A program made the position numbers and the translations under genes. Under the pieces are notes generated by a model. The model saw only the letters and a list, made by a program, of their open reading frames with translations. It was not told where the DNA came from and searched no databases. Source: Flavobacterium sp. SCGC AAA160-P02 (GTDB lineage: Bacteria > Bacteroidota > Bacteroidia > Flavobacteriales > Flavobacteriaceae). Taken from it: 36,888 nt of DNA. The DNA lies in contig CATISV010000044.1 of assembly GCA_949541125.1 (NCBI GenBank), positions 1 to 36,888 of the forward strand, written 5' to 3'. Shown one piece after another: positions 1 to 7,553 of this stretch (the first letter of the stretch is position 1; each line of letters opens with the position of its first letter).

Positions 1-470
1 AGAAAAACTATATTGGAATTGATATCAAAGGAGCTCGTTTTTGGAGAGGCGCCAAAACAGCTCTTGAAAAAAAGCTAACAAATGTTGCTTTTGTAAGAAC
101 TCAAATAGAATTAGTTGATCGCATCTTTAATAAGCACGAAGTTGATGAAATTTGGATTACATTTCCCGATCCTCAAATTAAATACAAGCGCACAAAACAT
201 CGGATGACCAATCATGATTTTCTTTTAAAATACCATCAAATTATAAAGAAAGATGGGGTAATTAACCTAAAAACAGATAGCGAATTTATGCACGGTTATA
301 CCTTAGGCTTGTTACAAGGAGAAGGTCATGAGATTCTACATGCTAATCATGATATTTATAAAAATTATTACTCTCCAGAAGAGGTAACGGGAACCCAGAC
401 TTTTTATGAAACACAATATTTAGATAAAGGAAAAGCAATTACCTTTATAAAATTCAAATTACATTTTTAA
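1..470 (+). CDS. trmB: tRNA (guanine-N7-)-methyltransferase, 3' part (5' end outside window)
   Basis: The reading frame is open from the first bases of the window and ends at 470, so the N-terminus lies upstream. The visible 155 residues match the C-terminal two thirds of TrmB, the SAM-dependent enzyme that makes m7G46 in the tRNA variable loop. Recognisable parts are IGIDIKGARFWRGAK near the cut edge (the SAM-binding region), WITFPDPQ, the KHRM basic stretch that follows it, and the C-terminal ...GTQTFYETQYL segment. An internal ATG at 204 exists, but the homology clearly runs upstream of it. A weak AT-rich hairpin follows the stop. Family assignment is confident; only the true start is unknown. 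Confidence 0.93.
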   Translation, partial: KNYIGIDIKGARFWRGAKTALEKKLTNVAFVRTQIELVDRIFNKHEVDEIWITFPDPQIKYKRTKHRMTNHDFLLKYHQIIKKDGVINLKTDSEFMHGYTLGLLQGEGHEILHANHDIYKNYYSPEEVTGTQTFYETQYLDKGKAITFIKFKLHF

Positions 471-499
471 GAAACTTGTGTTTATTTCTAAACTTTAGT

Positions 500-525
500 C
501 CTTTTTATTTCAAACTACAAAAAGG
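500..525 (+). terminator. Possible weak terminator after trmB
   Basis: CCTTTTT (500-506) pairs with AAAAAGG (519-525) around a 12-nt loop, and short T runs follow. It has few G/C pairs, so this is only a candidate. It also lies just before the next start codon at 545. Confidence 0.3.
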
Positions 526-544
526 CTAATTTTACTATTTTTAC

Positions 545-883
545 ATGATGGAAGAAACCGAGAACTTCTTTGAAAGAGTCTATCATGTTGCCCGGTTAAT
601 CCCTTTCGGTAGGGTGACTAGCTATGGAAGTATTGCAAAATACTTAGGTGCAGCAAGATCTGCAAGAATGGTTGGTTGGGCAATGAATCATTCCCATTCT
701 CAAGAGCAAGAAGTTCCTGCGCATCGGGTTGTTAATAGAATAGGATTACTTACTGGAAAGCATCATTTTAAGGGAACCAATCTGATGCAACAATTATTAG
801 AAAACGAAGGGATTGTTGTCATTGAAAATAAGATTCAAGACTTTGAAAAAGTCTTTTGGGACCCTCAAAAAGAACTTTCATAA
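545..883 (+). CDS. Alkyltransferase-like protein (MGMT fold without the acceptor cysteine)
   Basis: A 112-residue single-domain protein of the O6-alkylguanine-DNA alkyltransferase C-terminal family. The helix-turn-helix region is visible as GRVTSYGSIAKYLGAARSAR, with the arginine finger in SARMVGWAMN. The active-site motif, PCHRV in true MGMT, reads PAHRVVNRIG here, so the methyl-accepting cysteine is alanine. Known alkyltransferase-like (ATL) proteins bind O6-alkylguanine, flip it out and hand the lesion to nucleotide excision repair without repairing it themselves. By inference this protein does the same. There are two adjacent ATG codons at 545 and 548. No partner repair gene lies next to it in this window. 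Confidence 0.88.
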   Translation: MMEETENFFERVYHVARLIPFGRVTSYGSIAKYLGAARSARMVGWAMNHSHSQEQEVPAHRVVNRIGLLTGKHHFKGTNLMQQLLENEGIVVIENKIQDFEKVFWDPQKELS

Positions 884-946
884 GCAGCACTCTTGTATCA
901 ATTCATTTTATAAATTTATCCGCTTTCTTATCTAAAGCTTTAGCAC

Positions 947-954
947 TATCTTTG
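947..954 (+). promoter_or_regulatory. Flavobacterial -7 element for the mrp cluster
   Basis: TATCTTTG matches the Bacteroidota TAnnTTTG consensus 26 nt before the mrp start codon. No convincing TTG -33 element is seen at the usual spacing. Confidence 0.5.
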
Positions 955-979
955 TAGGGTCAAATGAATTGTAAAGAAG

Positions 980-2122
980 ATGTCTTTTAACAAGCAAGAG
1001 ATATACAACATACTAGAAAGCATTACCGAGCCTGGAGAAGGGAAAAACCTCGTTGAAAATAAGAATATAACCAATGTGGTTATCTTTGGAACTGAAGTTA
1101 TGGTTGATGTAAACATTCATAATCCTACTTTACAGGCCAAGAAAAAAATAGAACTGGAAATTAAAAAAGCAATTCATTCTCATATCGATGAAAAAATTGA
1201 GATAAAAGTCAATGTAAAATCTGTTTCAAAACCTAAAAAAGAGGAAGACTCAACTCTTATCAAAGGAAAAGAAATTTCAAATATTAAAAATATTATTGCC
1301 ATCGCATCTGGTAAAGGAGGTGTCGGCAAATCTACCATTACCGCCAATACTGCCATTAGTTTATCAAAAATGGGGTTTAAAGTAGGGGTCTTAGATGCTG
1401 ACATTTATGGTCCATCAATGCATTTGATGTTTGATGTAGAAAAAGAAAGACCCTTGTCTGTTACTATTAAGGGGCATTCCAAGATGAAACCCATAGAAAA
1501 CTATGGCGTTAAATTATTATCCCTTGGATTCTTTACAAATCCTAATCAAGCAGTTATTTGGCGAGGTCCCATGGCTTCAAAAGCACTGAACCAATTAATT
1601 TTTGATGCAGATTGGGGTGAATTAGATTTCTTGTTGATTGATTTACCTCCTGGGACAGGAGATGTCCATCTATCTATTGTGCAAGCTCTTCCAATTAATG
1701 GAGCGGTGATTGTTAGTACACCTCAAAATATAGCCTTGGCTGATGCCAAAAAAGGAGTTGCTATGTTTCAGCAAGAAAGCATTCAAGTTCCTGTCTTAGG
1801 AATTATAGAAAATATGTCTTATTTCACACCAGAAGAATTGCCTGAAAATAAATATTATATCTTTGGAAAAGATGGTGCTAAATTTTTAGCCGAAAAATTA
1901 GAAACAAAGTTCCTAGGTGAAATTCCCTTGGTTCAAAGTATTCGGGAGTCCGGAGATGTTGGACGCCCAGTGGCTTTGCAAGAAAATACGGCTACAGAAA
2001 AAGCTTTTGCTAACATCACCAAAGAAATGGTTTCAGAATTACTTAAAAGAAATGCTAATTTACCACCAACAGAAGTTGTAAGAATAACAACGATGAGTGG
2101 CTGTACAAACGAAAAAAAATAA
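980..2122 (+). CDS. mrp: Mrp/ApbC-type P-loop ATPase, iron-sulfur cluster carrier
   Basis: 380 residues. Residues about 1-85 form a MIP18/DUF59-like domain. A Mrp-type deviant Walker A P-loop follows (GKGGVGKST, residues 111-119), then DADIYGPS and LIDLPPGTGD, all hallmarks of Mrp/NBP35/ApbC proteins that assemble and transfer Fe-S clusters. The usual CxxC after NMSYF is absent: the segment reads NMSYFTPEELPENKYYIFG. The only cysteine I see near the C-terminus is in MSGC. The gene is followed after 4 nt by a NifU C-terminal domain gene, then a ferredoxin reductase and a ferredoxin, which supports a role in Fe-S metabolism. Start at 980 is the first ATG after the predicted promoter. Confidence 0.93.
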   Translation: MSFNKQEIYNILESITEPGEGKNLVENKNITNVVIFGTEVMVDVNIHNPTLQAKKKIELEIKKAIHSHIDEKIEIKVNVKSVSKPKKEEDSTLIKGKEISNIKNIIAIASGKGGVGKSTITANTAISLSKMGFKVGVLDADIYGPSMHLMFDVEKERPLSVTIKGHSKMKPIENYGVKLLSLGFFTNPNQAVIWRGPMASKALNQLIFDADWGELDFLLIDLPPGTGDVHLSIVQALPINGAVIVSTPQNIALADAKKGVAMFQQESIQVPVLGIIENMSYFTPEELPENKYYIFGKDGAKFLAEKLETKFLGEIPLVQSIRESGDVGRPVALQENTATEKAFANITKEMVSELLKRNANLPPTEVVRITTMSGCTNEKK

Positions 2123-2126
2123 GTTT

Positions 2127-2363
2127 ATGACAACACAAGAAACATTAGAAAATGTTGAAAAAGCATTGAGCGAAATTCGTCCTTTTTTAGAAAGAGATGG
2201 CGGAAACATCAAACTCCTATCTGTTGAAGACTCAGTTGTTAAGGTTCAATTAGAAGGAACTTGTATTGATTGCTCTGTAAATCAGATGACCCTTAAGAAT
2301 GGTGTAGAAGCAACCATTAAAAAATATGTTCCTCATATTCAACAAGTCATCAATATTGATTAA
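2127..2363 (+). CDS. NifU C-terminal (Nfu) domain Fe-S scaffold/carrier protein
   Basis: 78 residues from the ATG at 2127. The frame is open further upstream inside mrp, but 2127 lies 4 nt after the mrp stop and gives the normal Nfu domain length. The domain shows RPFLERDGGNIKLLSVE and the cluster-binding CxxC (CIDC) followed by VNQMTLKNGVEATI. Stand-alone Nfu domains hold a 4Fe-4S cluster at the subunit interface and pass it to client proteins. It is very likely translationally coupled to mrp and works with it. Confidence 0.93.
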   Translation: MTTQETLENVEKALSEIRPFLERDGGNIKLLSVEDSVVKVQLEGTCIDCSVNQMTLKNGVEATIKKYVPHIQQVINID

Positions 2364-2413
2364 TCTTTTTTAAAAGAATTCTACTTGTTTTTTTACCTGA
2401 TTTTTAATTACAA

Positions 2414-3469
2414 ATGATCAAAACAGATATCCTAATTATTGGTGCAGGCCCCACAGGTCTTTTTACAGTTTTTGAAGCTGGTTTATTAAAATTAAAATGT
2501 CATTTAATTGATGCTTTGCCTTATCCAGGAGGACAGTGTTCAGAAATTTATCCTAAAAAACCAATCTATGATATTCCTGCATATCCAGAAATTTTAGCGG
2601 GAGATTTAACCACAAAATTATTAGAACAAATCAAGTCATTTAAACCTGGGTTTACCTTAGGAGAAAGAGCTGAAACGATTCAAAAATTAGATGATAATAC
2701 TTTTGTTGTTACAACAAACAGAGGGACAAAACACCAAGCTCCTGTAGTTGCTATTGCTGGTGGTTTGGGAAGTTTTGAACCTCGAAAGCCTCCAATTTCT
2801 AACATTGCAAATTATGAAGGGAAAGGAGTTGAGTATATGATTCGAGATCCAGAAATCTATAGAGATAAAAAAGTCCTTATTGCAGGCGGTGGAGATTCTG
2901 CATTGGACTGGTCAATTTTTTTAGCAAACGTAGCCTCTGAGGTAACCTTAGTCCACAGAAGAAACGAATTTCGGGGTGCTTTAGATTCTGTAGATAAAGT
3001 GCAAGAATTAAAAAATGCCGGGAAAATCAGCTTAATAACTCCCGCTGAAGTCAAAGGAATTGAGGGTGATACTCATGTTTCAGGAGTTTCTATCATCAGA
3101 AATAAAGATGAAAAGATTTCTTTAAAAGTAGATCACTTTATCCCTCTATTTGGATTATCTCCAAAACTAGGACCTATCGCAGACTGGGGGTTAGAGATCG
3201 AGAAAAATGCAATTAAAGTAAATAATTCCTTAGATTATCAAACCAATATTCCTGGGATATACGCCATAGGAGATGTGAATACCTATCCTGGAAAATTAAA
3301 ATTGATATTGTGTGGGTTTCACGAGGCTACTCTAATGTGTCAAAGTGCCTATCAACGAATTCATCCTAACAAAAAATATGTGATGAAATACACTACTGTC
3401 GGTGGTGTTGAGGGTTTTGACGGGACCAAAAAAGAAGCTCCAAAAGCAGTTGTAAAAAAGATTGAGTAG
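2414..3469 (+). CDS. Ferredoxin-NADP reductase, thioredoxin-reductase-like type
   Basis: 351 residues with two nucleotide-binding folds: the FAD site GAGPTG at residues 10-15 and the NADPH site GGGDSA at 158-163. A late FAD-contact motif, GDVNTYPGK, begins at residue 286. The protein resembles thioredoxin reductase but has no CxxC redox pair between the two domains, which is the mark of the TrxR-like ferredoxin-NADP+ reductases (YumC/CT1512 type). The C-terminal extension after residue about 310 is also typical of these enzymes. The next gene, 26 nt downstream, is a 2Fe-2S ferredoxin, its probable redox partner. The start is the ATG at 2414, 50 nt after the Nfu stop. Confidence 0.93.
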   Translation: MIKTDILIIGAGPTGLFTVFEAGLLKLKCHLIDALPYPGGQCSEIYPKKPIYDIPAYPEILAGDLTTKLLEQIKSFKPGFTLGERAETIQKLDDNTFVVTTNRGTKHQAPVVAIAGGLGSFEPRKPPISNIANYEGKGVEYMIRDPEIYRDKKVLIAGGGDSALDWSIFLANVASEVTLVHRRNEFRGALDSVDKVQELKNAGKISLITPAEVKGIEGDTHVSGVSIIRNKDEKISLKVDHFIPLFGLSPKLGPIADWGLEIEKNAIKVNNSLDYQTNIPGIYAIGDVNTYPGKLKLILCGFHEATLMCQSAYQRIHPNKKYVMKYTTVGGVEGFDGTKKEAPKAVVKKIE

Positions 3470-3495
3470 TTTTATATACCTCATATTTCATATAG

Positions 3496-3825
3496 ATGAC
3501 TGATGTAACCATTAAAATTACTGATCGAGAGGGGATTTTACATGAAATTCAAGCACCAACGGATATGGCAATGAATCTCATGGAGGTTGTTCGTTCCTAT
3601 GAGCTAGCTCCTGAAGGGACCATTGGTGTTTGTGGAGGAATCGCCATGTGTGCATCTTGTCAATGTTACGTGAATTCAGATCATCCATTACCAGAAATGA
3701 GTCCTGATGAAGATCTAATGCTCGCTGATGCATTTTATGTGGAAAACAATAGTCGTTTGGGGTGTCAAATCAATATTACTCCAGATTTAGACGGACTAGA
3801 AGTAGAGCTAGCTCCAGAAAGTTAA
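3496..3825 (+). CDS. 2Fe-2S ferredoxin, adrenodoxin-like
   Basis: 109 residues. The cluster cysteines follow the adrenodoxin/ISC ferredoxin pattern C46-x5-C52-x2-C55 ... C90 (VCGGIAMCASC and LGCQI). Acidic residues (PEMSPDEDLMLADA) lie between, as in ferredoxins that dock to a basic reductase surface. An additional cysteine, C57, sits just after the third ligand. With the reductase immediately upstream it forms an NADPH-to-ferredoxin electron chain. Clients cannot be named from the sequence. The dioxygenases downstream do not need ferredoxin by known chemistry, so the adjacency need not be functional. Confidence 0.94.
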   Translation: MTDVTIKITDREGILHEIQAPTDMAMNLMEVVRSYELAPEGTIGVCGGIAMCASCQCYVNSDHPLPEMSPDEDLMLADAFYVENNSRLGCQINITPDLDGLEVELAPES

Positions 3826-3826
3826 C

Positions 3827-3861
3827 GAATAATAAAATCTTATAAAAAACATTCATTATTC
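3827..3861 (+). terminator. Possible AT-rich terminator after the ferredoxin gene
   Basis: GAATAAT (3827-3833) and ATTATTC (3855-3861) form a 7-bp inverted repeat 2 nt after the stop codon, followed by T-rich sequence. It is weak, with only one G/C pair. Confidence 0.3.
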
Positions 3862-3914
3862 TGTCTCTTATTTCTTTTTGTTTACTTTAAACGCTTCATT
3901 TTCAACTTTTAAAT

Positions 3915-3922
3915 TATATTTG
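3915..3922 (+). promoter_or_regulatory. Predicted -7 element of the aromatic catabolic operon
   Basis: TATATTTG matches TAnnTTTG exactly and is followed by TAG. Transcription from here would give a leader of about 180 nt before hmgA, long for this genome, and the leader holds a 7-codon open frame at 4043-4066. No other exact element is seen closer to the gene. Confidence 0.5.
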
Positions 3923-4109
3923 TAGAACGTTATTGTTGAAAATGATTTAGAGTGTATTGGTTAGAATTATATATTTTATTAAAAACCCTTATCAAAAGGA
4001 ATCCTGAATAGGTAACTACACTAAAAATTAAGCAATTTAACGATGGAATACTTTTTTCTACGTTGATTATTATTACATTTAACATTAATTCATTTTTACA
4101 TTAAATATC

Positions 4110-5267
4110 ATGCCCTTTTATCACAAACTCGGTAAAATCCCACCTAAAAGACATACGCAATTCAGAAAAAAAGACGGAAGTCTTTATTACGAACAATTAT
4201 TTGGCACAATTGGTTTTGATGGAATGTCATCAAACTTATATCATGAGCATAGGCCTACGATGGTAAAAAAAATTAACAAACAATATTCTGTAGCTCCCAA
4301 AGTTGTCAAAGCCAACAATATTCAATCCTATCGATTTAGGGGATTTCAAGTTCCTCAAGAAAATGATTACTTACAAAGTAGAAAAACAATCTTAACCAAT
4401 TCGGATTGTAATATCATTTTAGCTGCCCCAAAAAATTCTTTAAAAGAGTATTTCTATAAGAATACAGATGCTGATGAATTGATATTTATTCATCGTGGAA
4501 CAGGAAAATTAAGAACTCTTTTAGGGAACCTAGATTTTAAATATGGAGATTATCTTCTAGTTCCTCGAGGAATTATTTATCAAATAGATTTTGATTCTGA
4601 TGATAATCGATTGTTTATTGTTGAGTCGTATCGCCCTATTTACACTCCAAAACGTTATAGAAATTGGTTTGGTCAATTATTAGAACATTCTCCTTTTTGT
4701 GAGCGTGATTTACGGCAACCAAAAGAATTAGAAACTCACAATGAAAAAGGAGACTTCTTGATGAAAATAAAAAAACAAGACGAAATTATAGAGATGGTGT
4801 ATGCTTCTCATCCTTTTGATGTAGTGGGTTATGACGGATATAATTATCCTTATGCATTTTCTATTCATGACTTTGAGCCAATTACAGGAAGAATTCATCA
4901 ACCTCCTCCTGTGCATCAAACATTTGAAACGGATGCCTTTGTTGTCTGTAGTTTTGTTCCACGCTTATACGATTATCATCCAAATGGAATCCCTGCACCC
5001 TACAATCATAGCAATATAGATTCTGATGAAGTTTTATATTACGTAGATGGTGATTTTATGAGTAGAAATGATATTGAAGCGGGTCATATTTCATTGCATC
5101 CTGCAGGAATCCCACACGGGCCTCATCCAGGAGCAACTGAAAAAAGTATCGGTAAAAAAGAAACAGAAGAGCTTGCTGTGATGGTTGATACATTTAAACC
5201 ACTAAAAATGACAGAAGAAGCTATGAGAATAGCAGATGGAGACTATCATAAATCTTGGTTAGAGTAA
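4110..5267 (+). CDS. hmgA: Homogentisate 1,2-dioxygenase
   Basis: 385 residues, a two-cupin protein of the HGO family. It opens the homogentisate ring to maleylacetoacetate in tyrosine/phenylalanine breakdown. The N-terminal cupin is visible as ADELIFIHRGTGKLRTLLG...YGDYLLVPRG. The Fe(II)-binding cupin has the likely ligands H300 and E307 (PYNHSNIDSDEV) and H336 (IPHGPHPG). At 385 residues it is shorter than the human enzyme and fits the compact bacterial branch. It is first in an operon with 4-hydroxyphenylpyruvate dioxygenase (102-nt gap) and tryptophan dioxygenase. The 102-nt gap carries a small inverted repeat, GTTGAT/ATCAAC, at 5319-5342. Confidence 0.93.
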   Translation: MPFYHKLGKIPPKRHTQFRKKDGSLYYEQLFGTIGFDGMSSNLYHEHRPTMVKKINKQYSVAPKVVKANNIQSYRFRGFQVPQENDYLQSRKTILTNSDCNIILAAPKNSLKEYFYKNTDADELIFIHRGTGKLRTLLGNLDFKYGDYLLVPRGIIYQIDFDSDDNRLFIVESYRPIYTPKRYRNWFGQLLEHSPFCERDLRQPKELETHNEKGDFLMKIKKQDEIIEMVYASHPFDVVGYDGYNYPYAFSIHDFEPITGRIHQPPPVHQTFETDAFVVCSFVPRLYDYHPNGIPAPYNHSNIDSDEVLYYVDGDFMSRNDIEAGHISLHPAGIPHGPHPGATEKSIGKKETEELAVMVDTFKPLKMTEEAMRIADGDYHKSWLE

Positions 5268-5369
5268 TCTATTGGAAAAGAGAATATACATACATGCACA
5301 TTTAAGAGCTATGTGGTAGTTGATCACTTTTATTATATCAACAATTAACACATAAATTAAAAAAATATC

Positions 5370-6530
5370 ATGTCAAAAAAACTAAAATCAATAGACTACG
5401 GTCTTGAAAAAATATTTGAAGGAGCAAAAGATTTCCTTCCATTGTTAGGAACAGATTATGTAGAATTTTACGTCGGTAATGCGAAACAATCTGCTCACTT
5501 TTATAAAACAGCCTTTGGTTTTCAATCCTATGCTTATAAGGGCTTAGAGACAGGATCAAACGATGCGGTGAGCTACGTCTTGAAACAAGACAAAATTCGA
5601 TTGGTTTTAACAACTCCTTTACACAGTAAGTCACCTATAAACGACCATATAGTAAAACATGGAGATGGAGTGAAAGTTATTGCTCTATGGGTGGATGATG
5701 CCAGGAGTGCTTATGAGGAAACAACTAAGCGTGGAGCGAAGTCCTACAGGGAACCTTTTGTTGAAAAAGATGAGTACGGTGAAGTGGTACGAGCGGGTAT
5801 TTACACCTATGGTGAAACTGTTCACATGTTTGTTGAGCGAAAAAATTATTCAGGACTCTTTTTACCAGGATTTAAAGAATGGAAAACAGAGTATAATCCA
5901 CCCAGCTCAGGATTGAAATATATAGACCATATGGTAGGCAATGTTGGATGGAATCAAATGGATGTTTGGGTAAAATGGTATGAAGATGTGATGGGATTTG
6001 AAAACTTTTTATCATTTGATGACAAACAAATTCATACAGAATATTCTGCCTTAATGAGTAAAGTTATGTCTAACGGAAATGGTCGTATTAAATTCCCTAT
6101 CAATGAACCTGCAGAGGGTAAAAAACGTTCTCAAATAGAAGAATATTTAGATTTCTATGAAGGTGCAGGAGTTCAACATATTGCTGTTGCCACTGATGAT
6201 ATTATAAAGACGGTAACACAATTAAAATCAAATGGTGTAGAATTTTTATCAACGCCACCAGAGGAATATTATATGGCTGTCCCAAATCGTTTGGAGAAGT
6301 TTAGTCATGAATTAAGAGAAGATATTGCAAAACTAAAAAGTTTAGGAATCATGATTGATGCAGATGAAGAGGGTTATTTATTACAAATCTTCACGATGCC
6401 TGTAGAAGACAGGCCTACCTTATTTTTTGAAATTATTCAACGAATGGGTGCAAGAGGATTTGGAGCTGGTAACTTTAAAGCTTTGTTTGAGTCCATTGAA
6501 AGAGAGCAAACAAAAAGAGGAACTTTATAA
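5370..6530 (+). CDS. hpd: 4-hydroxyphenylpyruvate dioxygenase
   Basis: 386 residues with two vicinal-oxygen-chelate modules. The N-terminal module starts at GTDYVEFYVGNAKQSAHFY. The catalytic C-terminal module carries the Fe(II) facial triad H187 (YIDHMVGNV), H270 (VQHIAVATDD) and E354 (LFFEIIQR). It converts 4-hydroxyphenylpyruvate to homogentisate, the substrate of the protein encoded just upstream. The C-terminal segment ARGFGAGNFKALFESIEREQ is the helix that gates the active site in this family. It is followed after 2 nt by the tryptophan dioxygenase gene, so translation is probably coupled. Confidence 0.96.
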   Translation: MSKKLKSIDYGLEKIFEGAKDFLPLLGTDYVEFYVGNAKQSAHFYKTAFGFQSYAYKGLETGSNDAVSYVLKQDKIRLVLTTPLHSKSPINDHIVKHGDGVKVIALWVDDARSAYEETTKRGAKSYREPFVEKDEYGEVVRAGIYTYGETVHMFVERKNYSGLFLPGFKEWKTEYNPPSSGLKYIDHMVGNVGWNQMDVWVKWYEDVMGFENFLSFDDKQIHTEYSALMSKVMSNGNGRIKFPINEPAEGKKRSQIEEYLDFYEGAGVQHIAVATDDIIKTVTQLKSNGVEFLSTPPEEYYMAVPNRLEKFSHELREDIAKLKSLGIMIDADEEGYLLQIFTMPVEDRPTLFFEIIQRMGARGFGAGNFKALFESIEREQTKRGTL

Positions 6531-6532
6531 AA

Positions 6533-7450
6533 ATGAGTAAAGAGGATATTTTAAAAGCCATTGAAGAGAAATACCACAGACTCGGTGTTCCTATGGACTC
6601 TATGTTAGAAGGATTGCTTTGGAGCACTCCTATTACATATTGGGACTATATTCAAACGGATGCCTTATTAGGCTTACAAATTCCAAGAACAAATCAACCA
6701 GATGAAATGGTCTTTATCATGTACCATCAAGTAAATGAGTTGTTGTTTAAAATGATTTTATGGGAAATTGATCAGGTTGCTATGGCTGAAGAAGTTGATG
6801 CAAAAAAATTCTCAATGCATCTAATGAGAATTAGTAGATACTTTGATATGTTAAGTAACTCCTTTACTGTAATGGCGGATGGAATGGAACGAGATCAATA
6901 TCTAAAATTCAGAAATACATTAACGCCAGCAAGTGGATTTCAAAGTGCTCAATACCGTAAGATTGAATTCGCCTCAACAGAACTTATCAATCTAATTGAT
7001 TTTCGTTTTAGAGACACCATAGATCGAAATTCTCCCTTTAAAAACGCCTATGATCATTTGTATTGGCAAGCAGCTGGTAAAAATCATACCACGGGAGAAA
7101 AATCAATTTTAATTCAGCTTTTCGATAAAAAATATATGGGCGATTTTATCGATTTTATGGAGAGTTATAATGAATGTAACCTTTCTAAAAAGTTTAAACA
7201 ATTACCAGAGAATGTTCAAAAGGACAAAGAATTAATTAAGGCCATGCGCCATTATGATTATACTGTAAATGTAAAATGGGTCTTGGCACATTATAATGCT
7301 GCAGGAAAATATTTAGGAGATGGTGAAAAGGAGATAGAAGCTACAGGAGGAAGTAGTTGGAGAAAATACTTACATCCCAAATACCAACGTAGAATTTTTT
7401 ATCCTTTTTTATGGTCTGAAGAAGAACTAAAAAATTGGGGAATCTTTTAG
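6533..7450 (+). CDS. kynA: Tryptophan 2,3-dioxygenase
   Basis: 305 residues of the heme tryptophan dioxygenase family, which makes N-formylkynurenine from L-tryptophan. Visible features are the distal-side MYHQVNELLFKMILWEID (H65 is the likely substrate-contact histidine), FRNTLTPASGFQSAQYRKIEF (R127, substrate carboxylate), WVLAHYN with H253 as the likely proximal heme ligand, and the TGGSSW loop at 271-276. It lies 2 nt after hpd and is the last gene of the operon; a strong hairpin terminator follows. Joining Tyr and Trp oxidation in one operon suggests shared induction by amino acid supply, but no regulator gene is adjacent. Confidence 0.95.
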   Translation: MSKEDILKAIEEKYHRLGVPMDSMLEGLLWSTPITYWDYIQTDALLGLQIPRTNQPDEMVFIMYHQVNELLFKMILWEIDQVAMAEEVDAKKFSMHLMRISRYFDMLSNSFTVMADGMERDQYLKFRNTLTPASGFQSAQYRKIEFASTELINLIDFRFRDTIDRNSPFKNAYDHLYWQAAGKNHTTGEKSILIQLFDKKYMGDFIDFMESYNECNLSKKFKQLPENVQKDKELIKAMRHYDYTVNVKWVLAHYNAAGKYLGDGEKEIEATGGSSWRKYLHPKYQRRIFYPFLWSEEELKNWGIF

Positions 7451-7468
7451 AAATGATAAAATAACGTT

Positions 7469-7513
7469 AAAAAAGCCATTTGTTATAAAAACAGATGGTT
7501 TTTTGTTTTTTTA
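7469..7513 (+). terminator. Rho-independent terminator of the hmgA-hpd-kynA operon
   Basis: An A-rich arm ending GCCATTTGT pairs with ACAGATGG followed by a long T tract (TTTTTTGTTTTTTT). The stem includes one wobble pair. It lies 20 nt after the kynA stop. Confidence 0.8.
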
Positions 7514-7539
7514 AAGAGATGTTTGTCATTCAATTTTTA

Positions 7540-7547
7540 TATGTTTG
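7540..7547 (+). promoter_or_regulatory. -7 element placed for a leaderless DUF3108 transcript
   Basis: TATGTTTG matches TAnnTTTG. The start codon of the next gene is at 7554, only 6 nt after the element, so transcription would begin at or next to the ATG. Confidence 0.5.
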
Positions 7548-7553
7548 ATAGTA

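Noticed and set aside
2097..2126. Upstream start for the Nfu gene inside mrp
   Set aside because: The extra residues AVQTKKNKF are not part of the family, and the ATG at 2127 is ideally placed after the mrp stop.
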